Origin: JBBRSD01 sp038245725
Lineage (GTDB): Bacteria > Actinomycetota > Coriobacteriia > Anaerosomatales > JAAXUF01
Direction: 5' to 3'
Assembly: GCA_038245725.1 (NCBI GenBank)
Contig: JBBRSD010000001.1
Coordinates: 434,001-498,000, forward strand
Length of the DNA stretch: 64,000 nt
Below the pieces are notes generated by a model. It had not been told where the DNA came from. It saw only the letters and a program-made list of their open reading frames with translations, and did not search any database. Position 1 is the stretch's first letter; every line of letters starts with the position of its first letter. This document shows, one piece after another, positions 52,898-59,962 of the stretch. A program made the translations under genes and the position numbers.

Positions 52898-53012
52898 GTC
52901 CGTCCACGCATGGCCGCGCTGCCGATATCGCCGCGCCCGCGTCAGCAAGACTCTCCGGATCGCTGCCTTCGACGCGCTCCGTAGACCCCGTGAAACAAGG
53001 AGATTCGGACAC

Positions 53013-54209
53013 GTGACGGAACACACGAAGATCTGGGAAATGCCGGTCGAAAGCTACCTCGGCAAGCGCCCGGTCAAGCTCGACGACACGACGCTGCGCG
53101 ACGGCGAGCAGACCGCAGGCGTCGTCTTCACCAACGCCGAGAAGGTGCAGATCGCCAGGTACCTCGACGAGATCGGCGTCCAGCAGATCGAGGCCGGCAT
53201 CCCGGTGATGGGCGGCGACGAGGCCGAGGTCATCACCGAGATCGCGCACCTGGGACTCAACGCCTCGATCCTCGGGTGGAACCGCGCCAGCATCGCCGAC
53301 ATCAAGACCTCGATCGCGTGCGGCGTCGACGCGGTGGCGATCTCGCTTGCTACAAGCGACATCCACATCGAGACCAAGCTCATGAAGGACCGCAAGTGGG
53401 TCCTCGATTCGATCCGCGAGGCGACCGCGTACGCGAAGAGCGAGGGCATGTACGTCTCGGTCAACGCCGAGGACGCGAGCCGCACCGAGTTAGGCTTCCT
53501 GCTCGAGTACGCCGCGGCCGCCAAGGCTGAAGGCGCGGACCGCCTGCGCTTCTGCGACACGATCGGCATCATGGAGCCGCTGACCACGTACAAGGTGGTC
53601 AAGGAGCTGTGCGAGCAGACCGGTCTCGAGATCGAGATGCACACGCACAACGACTTCGGCATGGCGATCGCCAACGCCATCGCCGGCATCCACGGCGGCG
53701 CGACCTGGGTCAACGTCACCCTCGGCGGGCTGGGTGAGCGCGCGGGCAACGCCGCGCTCGAGGAGATCGTCATGGCGCTCAAATACATCGAGGGCCTCGA
53801 CGTTGGCATCTCGACGGAGCGCTTCAGCGAGATCATCAACTACACGATGAACGCCGCCGGCCGCACGGTACCGGCGTGGAAGCCGGTCGTGGGCACGAAC
53901 GTGTTCGCCCACGAAAGCGGCATCCACGTCGACGGCATCATCAAGAACCCGCACACCTACGAGATCTTCTCGCCCGAGGAGGTCGGTCTGGTTCGCCAGA
54001 TCGTCGTGGGCAAGCACTCGGGCTCGCGTACGATCGAGCTGAAGTTCGCCGAGTACGGCATCGAAATCAGCCGAGACGAGGCTAACGACATCCTCCCCAC
54101 GATCCGCCACGCGACCGTCGAGCTGCACCGCCCGCTCTTCGACAAAGAGCTCGTCGAGATATACAACGAGTACAAGGCCACATCCGCTTCGACCGAACTC
54201 GCCGACTAG
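53013..54209 (+). CDS. Homocitrate synthase-like enzyme (NifV/AksA type)
   Basis: A 398-residue DRE-TIM metallolyase. LDDTTLRDGEQTAG is the family's catalytic R-D-x-E-Q motif; EAGIPVMGGDEAEV, HTHNDFGMAIANA (metal-binding His-x-His, then N-D) and GGLGERAGNAALEE follow. It lacks the ~120-residue LeuA allosteric domain (IPM synthases have ~500 residues), and its GIPxMG and WNR segments resemble NifV. It condenses acetyl-CoA with a 2-oxoacid, probably 2-oxoglutarate. GTG 53013 has AAGGAGA upstream. It heads an operon with the two aconitase-type subunits. Confidence 0.85.
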   Translation: MTEHTKIWEMPVESYLGKRPVKLDDTTLRDGEQTAGVVFTNAEKVQIARYLDEIGVQQIEAGIPVMGGDEAEVITEIAHLGLNASILGWNRASIADIKTSIACGVDAVAISLATSDIHIETKLMKDRKWVLDSIREATAYAKSEGMYVSVNAEDASRTELGFLLEYAAAAKAEGADRLRFCDTIGIMEPLTTYKVVKELCEQTGLEIEMHTHNDFGMAIANAIAGIHGGATWVNVTLGGLGERAGNAALEEIVMALKYIEGLDVGISTERFSEIINYTMNAAGRTVPAWKPVVGTNVFAHESGIHVDGIIKNPHTYEIFSPEEVGLVRQIVVGKHSGSRTIELKFAEYGIEISRDEANDILPTIRHATVELHRPLFDKELVEIYNEYKATSASTELAD

Positions 54210-54222
54210 GAGGCTGATCACT

Positions 54223-55494
54223 CTGCCCGGAAAGACAATCGCCGAGAAGATCTTCTCGGCCCACTCCGGCACTGACGCGAAGGCCGGCGACATCGTCGTC
54301 GCCGACGTCGACTTCGTGATGGGGCAGGACGGCACCTCTCCGCTCGCCATCCGCGCGTTTGAGGCCATGGGCGTCACCGAGGTGTTCGACCCCAGCAAGG
54401 TCGCGCTCGTCATGGACCACAGCTCGCCGAGCCCGATCGAGGGCGTGAGCGCTCTGCACACGATCATGCGCGAGTTCGGCAAGCAGACCGGCTGCACCGT
54501 CTACGACGTGGGCGAGGGCGTGTGCCACCAGCTCATCCCCGAGAAAGGCCGCGTCGTCGCCGGCGACCTCATGGTGGGCTGCGACTCGCACACCTGCACG
54601 TACGGCGCGATCAACGTGTTCTCGACGGGCGTGGGCTCCACCGACGGCGCCGCCGCGATGGCGTCGGGCAAGCTGTGGTTCAAGGTGCCCGAGACGCTCA
54701 AGGTGACCTACAGTGGCGAGCTGCAGCCGGGAGTCTTCAGCAAGGACCTCATCCTCTACCTCGCCGGCCAGATCGGCGCCGATGGTGCGACGTACGAGGC
54801 GATCGAGTTCACCGGCCCCGTCATCGACGAGCTCTCCGTAGAGGCCCGCATGACGATGAGCAACATGGCGATCGAGGTGGGCGCGAAGGCCGGCCTCATG
54901 AACGCCGACGAGAAGACGCTCGCGTGGTTCGAGGGCCGCGGGAGCAAGACGCCGGCGCCGCAGAACGCCGATGCCGATGCGGTCTACGCGCGCACGATCG
55001 AGTACGACGCGAGCGCGATCGGCCCGCAGATCGCCAAGCCGCACTCGGTCGACAACGTGAGCCCGATCGAGGAGGTCGAGGGCACGCCGATCGCCGAGGG
55101 GGTCCTCGGCACCTGCACGAACGGGCGGCTGGAAGACTTCGCGATCGCGGCGAAGATCCTCGAGGGCCGTCACGTACATCCTGACGTGCGCTTCATCGTC
55201 GCGCCGGCTTCTCGGCAGATCCTGCTCGACGCGATTCGAGAGGGCTACATCCAGACGCTTGTGGCGGCGGGTGCTGCGCTTGTCACGCCGGGCTGCGGGC
55301 CGTGTGTGGGCACGCACAACGGCGTGCCGAGTAACGGCGAGAACGTCATCTCGACCGCGAACCGCAACTTCAAGGGGCGGATGGGCAACTCCAATTCGTT
55401 CATCTACCTCGGCAGTCCGGCCACGGTGGCCGCGTCGGTCATCGAGGGCAAGATCACCGACCCGCGCAAGTACCTCGAAGGAGGCGAGCTGTAG
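54223..55494 (+). CDS. Aconitase-family large subunit (homoaconitase/3-isopropylmalate dehydratase), CTG start
   Basis: A ~423-residue LeuC/HacA-type protein carrying the 4Fe-4S cluster that isomerises a hydroxy-tricarboxylate. Cluster cysteines: VGCDSHTCTYGA, and later LGTCTNGR and TPGCGPCVG (C-x2-C). The first in-frame ATG (54316) would remove the conserved start GKTIAEKIFSAHSG, and no ATG, GTG or TTG lies before it in frame; CTG 54223 is 9 nt after AGGAGG and is the only sensible start. It is 13 bp from the upstream gene and abuts the small subunit. Confidence 0.88.
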   Translation: MPGKTIAEKIFSAHSGTDAKAGDIVVADVDFVMGQDGTSPLAIRAFEAMGVTEVFDPSKVALVMDHSSPSPIEGVSALHTIMREFGKQTGCTVYDVGEGVCHQLIPEKGRVVAGDLMVGCDSHTCTYGAINVFSTGVGSTDGAAAMASGKLWFKVPETLKVTYSGELQPGVFSKDLILYLAGQIGADGATYEAIEFTGPVIDELSVEARMTMSNMAIEVGAKAGLMNADEKTLAWFEGRGSKTPAPQNADADAVYARTIEYDASAIGPQIAKPHSVDNVSPIEEVEGTPIAEGVLGTCTNGRLEDFAIAAKILEGRHVHPDVRFIVAPASRQILLDAIREGYIQTLVAAGAALVTPGCGPCVGTHNGVPSNGENVISTANRNFKGRMGNSNSFIYLGSPATVAASVIEGKITDPRKYLEGGEL

Positions 55495-55995
55495 ATGACG
55501 CTGTCTGCCAAGGCCTTCAAGTACGGCGACGACATCAACACCGACTACATCATCAGCGGCAAGTACAAGTTCAAGTCCAACGACATGGAAGTCATGGCGC
55601 ACCACGCCATGGAAGAGCTCGACCCGAACTACTACGAGAAGGTCAAGCCGGAAGGCGGCTTTCTCGTGGCCGGCACGAACTTCGGCATGGGGTCCAGCCG
55701 CGAGCAGGCGCCGCTCGTGCTCATCCACTCCAACACCAAGGCGGTGCTCGCGAAGAGCTTCGCGCGCATCTTCTACCGCAACGCGATCAACACCGGCCTG
55801 CCAGTCATCGAGTGCGACACCGATCTCATCGACGACGGTGACGAGCTCACCGTCGACCTCGAGAACGGCGTGCTGCGCGACGTGACCAAGGGCATCGACA
55901 TCGAGTTCCCGCCGTTGCCGCCGGTCATGGCGCAACTGCTCGCCGACGGCGGGCTTGTTGAGCACTTCAAGAAGCACGGCGGCTTCAACCTGTAG
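55495..55995 (+). CDS. Aconitase-family small subunit (LeuD/HacB type)
   Basis: A 166-residue swivelling subunit. Landmarks: YGDDINTDYIISGKY near the N-terminus, NFGMGSSREQAPLVLI (the conserved G-x-S-S-R-E substrate loop), FARIFYRNAINTGLPVIECD. In this family the loop after the first GDDINTD decides substrate (YLRT for homoaconitase, YLVY-like for isopropylmalate enzymes, from memory); here it reads YKFK, matching neither. It begins at the base after the large-subunit stop. Confidence 0.9.
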   Translation: MTLSAKAFKYGDDINTDYIISGKYKFKSNDMEVMAHHAMEELDPNYYEKVKPEGGFLVAGTNFGMGSSREQAPLVLIHSNTKAVLAKSFARIFYRNAINTGLPVIECDTDLIDDGDELTVDLENGVLRDVTKGIDIEFPPLPPVMAQLLADGGLVEHFKKHGGFNL

Positions 55996-56188
55996 GGACG
56001 TGGCCGCGACCGAACCGCCCTGCTGCGCGGCCCCGGCGAGCCCCCGGCGGGCATTTGGGCGCATAAGAGCGCATACTGGAGACACTCCCTCCGATCGCGC
56101 CGAGTGGCATTGGCCTGTTCGACCCGTGCCCCAGCGACGCCGATTACTCGTGGGAACGTCGCTTCATCGAGGAAGGCCGGTCATCGTC
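55996..56188. other. Intergenic/5' region before small hypothetical gene
   Basis: About 190 bp holding no supportable gene. The frame of the next small gene stays open through it but the residues are basic, Cys/Pro-rich and unlike its C-terminal part. A GC-rich stem around GGCCGCG/CGCGGCC (56010-56034) could form after the small-subunit stop. Confidence 0.4.
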
Positions 56189-56461
56189 GTGTACACGGCA
56201 TCGCGCCACTACCGCAAGGCCCAAGATGGTGCCGAGCCCGCTGTTGTCTTCACTGACGACGGCGGCAGCGGTCTGCTCAGTGCATGCAAGAAGCGGTTCG
56301 CGTCGCCCGAGTTCGAGGTGACGTGCGATGCCGCACACGCGGTCTGGGTCAAGCGCGTCGACAAGTCACGCTCTGTCGGCCTCCCACCGTGGATACTGCA
56401 GCGGCAGTCGCTGCCCGAGACGCTGGATGGCACCGCCCAGAAGCTCGCCGCCCTCGTCTAG
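56189..56461 (+). CDS. Small hypothetical protein
   Basis: A possible ~90-residue protein: VVYTASRHYRKAQDGAEPAV, then VFTDDGGSGLLSACKKRF, ending in LPPWILQRQSLPETLDGTAQ. It looks soluble and protein-like in composition, but I recognise no family. The start is uncertain: GTG 56189 has GGAAGG 12 nt upstream, and GTG 56150 or 56126 would extend it. It is convergent with the Fic-like gene 30 bp away. Confidence 0.4.
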   Translation: MYTASRHYRKAQDGAEPAVVFTDDGGSGLLSACKKRFASPEFEVTCDAAHAVWVKRVDKSRSVGLPPWILQRQSLPETLDGTAQKLAALV

Positions 56462-56490
56462 AGGCGCCGGCACGCTCGTCTGTGTCGTCG

Positions 56491-57804
56491 TCAGGAAGAA
56501 AGCAGCCGCTGAAGCTTCTTGTCGGCGTCGCGCGCGAGCCGGAACTCGAACACACGCCCGCGCTTGCGCTGCTCCAGATAGCCTGCGGCGACGAGCTGTA
56601 GGAAGTCTTGGCGAGCCGTTTCATACGCCAGCCCCCTGGACCGTGCGTGGCGCCTGATCGTGAAGACTGTCGTGGGTGCCTGGAGCGCCTTGTCGAGGAT
56701 CCGGGCCTGGCGCTGGTTGAGGTTGAGGTGGCCGAATCTGCCGCGAAGCGCAGAAGAGCGCCGCGTCGCGCGGTCGACCTCGCGCTCCGCCTCGATGTAG
56801 GCGTTGAGGAACAGGTGCAGCCGCGTGATGAGGAAGCCGGTGGCGTCGAAACTCGAGCGGCCGACGCCGGGGGGCGGTGCCGCCCACTCGGAGCTCTGCG
56901 TGCGCGTGAGCGGCGTGAACGGAAGCTGCCGGTAGCCCTGCTGGTACTCGTAGATGTGGGCGACGAGCCGAGCGAACAGACCGTTGGCCACCGCGAACGG
57001 CTGCACTCGCCGGATCCAGTAGAAGCCGACGATCGCCTTGATGAGCGGGTGGATGAACGGCTTCTGATGCGTGGTGTCGTAAGCCGCAATCGCGTTCATC
57101 TCACTGGGAATCCTGTCGGGAGCAGCGCCAAGCCCATCTGCCGAGAACCCCATGCCCGGGTTCTCGGTGTGCTCCGTCGTGCGGTAGACCCCGCCGAGCG
57201 ACTCGTCGAGGGAAAGCTGCCGGTGCAGATCGCGCAGGCGATCGACGGTGAGCTCCTGGGCGGCGAGCTCGGGGAGCCGTTCCATCATCTGGAAGAACCG
57301 CAGGACCCAGCGCTCGTACTCGGTGGCCGGCTCGGTGCCTTCTTGCAGCATGCGTCTCGCGCCGTTCATCGCTTGGGAGAGATCGTCCTCGTCGGTGGGT
57401 GAAAGCTCGCCCCGCGTGAGGCCGAGGGGGAGCACCTCTTCGATGAGTATCTGGTTCCGCAGGTGCCGAATCTCGTCCTCGGGCAGGTGGACGGCGGAGC
57501 TGTAGTCAAATCCCGACCTGATGTCGATCCAATGCAGCAGCTCGACGACCTCGGCGGACAGGGTGATCCAGCCAGAGTAATCGCCCCACGCGCCCGCAAG
57601 GATGGTGAGTCCCTGCGCTCGGCGTGCCGAGCGCAGCAGCTGGGTCACGGCGTCGCGGGGGAGTCCGAGCGTGAGGCTGGTTCCAGCGAACCCCTCACGC
57701 TCGGAGTAGTCGACGTGGGCTGCCTGGAACAAGGAGTCGAGACGCCCCGTCTCCAAGGCCTCCACGAGCCGAAACGCTGTGTCCTCATCGATCGAATGGT
57801 CCAT
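56491..57804 (-). CDS. Fic-fold protein with degenerate active site and C-terminal winged helix
   Basis: A 437-residue protein. The Fic core is recognisable from IHPLIKAIVGFYWIRRVQPF and FARLVAHIYEYQQGYRQL, but the catalytic motif HPFxxGNGRxxR has become QPFAVANGLFARL: the catalytic His is Gln, and the anion-binding G-N-G-R is A-N-G-L. AMPylation is therefore unlikely. The C-terminal ~75 residues form a winged helix (NQRQARILDKAL, SRGLAYETARQDFLQLVAAG), as in many Fic proteins that act as regulators. ATG 57804 has AGGAG 7 nt upstream. It may be a pseudoenzyme or DNA-binding regulator. Confidence 0.85.
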   Translation of the reverse strand: MDHSIDEDTAFRLVEALETGRLDSLFQAAHVDYSEREGFAGTSLTLGLPRDAVTQLLRSARRAQGLTILAGAWGDYSGWITLSAEVVELLHWIDIRSGFDYSSAVHLPEDEIRHLRNQILIEEVLPLGLTRGELSPTDEDDLSQAMNGARRMLQEGTEPATEYERWVLRFFQMMERLPELAAQELTVDRLRDLHRQLSLDESLGGVYRTTEHTENPGMGFSADGLGAAPDRIPSEMNAIAAYDTTHQKPFIHPLIKAIVGFYWIRRVQPFAVANGLFARLVAHIYEYQQGYRQLPFTPLTRTQSSEWAAPPPGVGRSSFDATGFLITRLHLFLNAYIEAEREVDRATRRSSALRGRFGHLNLNQRQARILDKALQAPTTVFTIRRHARSRGLAYETARQDFLQLVAAGYLEQRKRGRVFEFRLARDADKKLQRLLSS

Positions 57805-58320
57805 GGCCGCACTCCTGGGTGACGGGGGTAGCGCACGCGCGTGGCTAGCATCGCATACAACGCGCGATACCGCGCGCCGCGGCTCCGGCACAGCCGTCGT
57901 TAATGACCGGAAGCGGTGATACACCTTTCACGCGTGAATGGTATTTACCCTGCAGTTCCTGAGAAGAATCGAGGACTGGCCTCATATGGCGTGATGTTAA
58001 TACTAAGAGACTTGAAACAAGTAGAAACCCGAAGCAATGCCGCAAGGTAGTAAGGCTGCAGCTTGGAGCGTAAGTCCTGTGGAGGAAGCGCCTCGCTGTG
58101 ACCCTCAGGCTCCTTAATTCCTCGGAACGGTATACTAATTGCTTCCGAATAAGTAGTACAATGCGGAGGCGACAAGGAAGATCTCCGAAGTCGCAGCGCG
58201 AACGGACCCGGCAGTCCAGTTGTTGAGAACCAAGCTTCAGGCAGAGCCGCCTCGCTCATCGCGAGTTCGGCGGATGAGAACTTCTGCTGGAGCGGTTCTC
58301 TGAGAAGGAAGGGGTAAGGC
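57805..58320. other. AT-richer intergenic region and structured leader before the AOR operon
   Basis: About 515 bp with no gene; it is distinctly richer in A+T than its surroundings between 57950 and 58240. Near-consensus -10 boxes TATACT (58131-58136) and TACAAT (58157-58162) lie without a clear -35. From about 58165 the RNA could fold into a nested hairpin (see the separate entry). The left part should contain the promoter of the Fic-like gene. Confidence 0.5.
58157..58300 (+). ncRNA. Structured 5' leader (candidate riboswitch or attenuator)
   Basis: After a -10-like TACAAT (58157-58162), four nested helices are visible: GAGAACC/GGTTCTC (58225-58231, 58294-58300), GCAGA/TCTGC (58241-58245, 58283-58287), GCCG/CGGC (58246-58249, 58268-58271) and CTCGC/GCGAG (58251-58255, 58261-58265). 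The outermost helix ends 6 nt before the ribosome site GGAAGGGG, so it could control initiation of the cytochrome b gene. It does not match the molybdenum-cofactor riboswitch as I remember it. Confidence 0.4.
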
Positions 58321-59136
58321 GTGTCAGCCAAACTCATGTTCAATTCACTTGCCTGGCTCGTGTGGCTCGCACCGTTCGCTGGGATTCTTGCAGCGGGCGT
58401 CACGAGGCGCACCGATCCGCGTATCGAGGGCGACAGCGTGTTGCGACACGACATGGCTGCCCGCGTCGAGCATTGGGCGACCGCGATCTCGGCGGTACTC
58501 CTGTTGCTGACGGGGATCTCTCTCGGCGTCCTGTTCGTTCCCGCGCTGCTTGGGCCCGGGGTCCCGATCTGGACCGCTCTGAACCTCCACTTCGCCGCGG
58601 TCGTGATGTTCCTCTTCGGAACGTTCTACTACGCGACGAACACGGTGCTCTCGCCCAAGCGTCTGGCAGAACACCTTCCCACGGGCGACGCGGTCGAGTA
58701 CACCAAGCGCCACTACGGGCTGCTCCTCGGCTTCAAGAAGTTCACCATGCCGCCGGAGCGCAAGTACTTCGAGTCCGAGAAGATGGCCTACCTCATGGCG
58801 GCCGCGGCGACGATCACGATCATCATCACCGGTCTGGTGAAGGTGGCCGCTCATTCGATGAGCGTCCCCGGCCAGCTGATGGCGGTCGTCACGCCTACCC
58901 ATGACATCGCAACCGTGGTCATGCTCGCCTTCATCGTCCCGCACATCTTCTTCGCGGCGATCCTGCCCGCCAGCTGGCCGATCCTGCGCTCCATGTTCAC
59001 CGGACGCGTGAGCCTGGGCTATGCGCAGCACGAGCATGCCGGTTGGCTCGCCGAACTCGAGCAGATCGGCGAGACGTCAGACGAGTCAAACGATGACGAC
59101 GTCATCCAGACCCCCGCTCCGAAACGGGTTGCCTGA
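58321..59136 (+). CDS. Membrane cytochrome b (YdhU/FdnI-like) of the AOR complex
   Basis: A 271-residue integral membrane protein with about five helices. Haem-ligand candidates are His in RVEHWATAI, LNLHFAAV, TPTHDIATV and IVPHIFFAAI, the pattern of di-haem cytochrome b561/formate-dehydrogenase gamma subunits. An amphipathic loop (KRHYGLLLGFKKFTMPPERKY) faces the cytosol. GTG 58321 has GGAAGGGG upstream. The gene order (cytochrome b, Fe-S protein, AOR-like enzyme) matches YdhU-YdhX-YdhV of E. coli, suggesting electron flow between the tungsten/molybdenum enzyme and menaquinone. Confidence 0.85.
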   Translation: MSAKLMFNSLAWLVWLAPFAGILAAGVTRRTDPRIEGDSVLRHDMAARVEHWATAISAVLLLLTGISLGVLFVPALLGPGVPIWTALNLHFAAVVMFLFGTFYYATNTVLSPKRLAEHLPTGDAVEYTKRHYGLLLGFKKFTMPPERKYFESEKMAYLMAAAATITIIITGLVKVAAHSMSVPGQLMAVVTPTHDIATVVMLAFIVPHIFFAAILPASWPILRSMFTGRVSLGYAQHEHAGWLAELEQIGETSDESNDDDVIQTPAPKRVA

Positions 59137-59915
59137 TGACTACGTCGAAGCGGAATCCGGAAGGGATCATCACGATGAAGGCTGACCACATCACAAAGGC
59201 TCCCGAAGCGTCCTCACCCGCCGAAGGCAAGACCTTCTCGCGCCGCGAGTTCGTCACCTCACTCGGCGGCGTGGGTATCGGCGCGATCCTCGGCGGGATG
59301 GTCGTCTCGAGTGTCCTGCTGCCGGAAAAAGTGTTCGCGATTCCCGCATCGGGCGGCTACCTGCTTGTCGATACAAAGAAGTGCGCGGGCTGCACGAGCT
59401 GCATGATGGCGTGCTCGCTCACCCATCACGGCGAGACGAACCACTCCCTCTCAAGGATTCAGATCACCCAGAATCCCTGGGGCAACTTCCCTGAAGACAT
59501 CACCATCTCGCAGTGTCGGCAGTGCCCGTTCCCGGCCTGTGTCGAAGCGTGCCCGACGGGCGCGATGCATGCAGACGCCAAGACCGGCGTGCGAACCGTC
59601 GACGAAGCCAAGTGCATCGGCTGCGAACGATGCGTCAACGCATGCCCCTTCACCCCGTCTCGCGCGCTGTGGAACTTCGAAGAGAAGCACGCTCAGAAGT
59701 GCGACCTGTGCGAGGGCGCGAAGTTCTGGGATCAGAAGGGCGGACCTGACGGCAAACGCGCGTGCGAAGAGATCTGTCCCATGGGTGCGATCAGCTTCAC
59801 CACTCAGATTCCCGCGCAGAACGAAGGCGGCTACGAGGTCGACCTCCGCACCGGCACGGTCTGGGACACCCTGGGCTTCGGCGGGGCGCCCCAGTCGGGC
59901 GGTCATCTCGGCTAG
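59136..59915 (+). CDS. Tat-type multi-[4Fe-4S] electron-transfer subunit (YdhX/NrfC-like)
   Basis: A 259-residue Fe-S protein. The N-terminus has a twin-arginine-like signal (SRREFVTSLGG, then GIGAILGGMVVSSVLL), so export with a folded partner is possible. Cluster motifs in order: CAGCTSCMMAC, CRQCPFPACVEACP, CIGCERCVNACP and KCDLC...CEEICP, i.e. four [4Fe-4S] centres of the DmsB/FdnH type. ATG 59136 shares its A with the upstream TGA; an internal ATG at 59175 with GGAAGGG upstream is an alternative. It should wire the AOR-like enzyme to cytochrome b. Confidence 0.9.
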   Translation: MTTSKRNPEGIITMKADHITKAPEASSPAEGKTFSRREFVTSLGGVGIGAILGGMVVSSVLLPEKVFAIPASGGYLLVDTKKCAGCTSCMMACSLTHHGETNHSLSRIQITQNPWGNFPEDITISQCRQCPFPACVEACPTGAMHADAKTGVRTVDEAKCIGCERCVNACPFTPSRALWNFEEKHAQKCDLCEGAKFWDQKGGPDGKRACEEICPMGAISFTTQIPAQNEGGYEVDLRTGTVWDTLGFGGAPQSGGHLG

Positions 59916-59962
59916 TCCCCAAGGCGCGGCGCATTCAATGACAACTCTGATGGAGGCAACTG

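Noticed and set aside
53490..56085. Long minus-strand frames under the homocitrate-synthase operon
   Set aside because: Arg/Val/His-rich mirror frames of conserved plus-strand enzymes.
58000..58080. Riboswitch-like A-rich segment with GCCGCAAGGTAGTAAGGC
   Set aside because: I could not fit it to a known family; it is left only as part of the uncharacterised gap.
57945..58454. 169-codon minus-strand frame in the intergenic region
   Set aside because: No ribosome site, antisense to the cytochrome b start, and no recognisable protein features.
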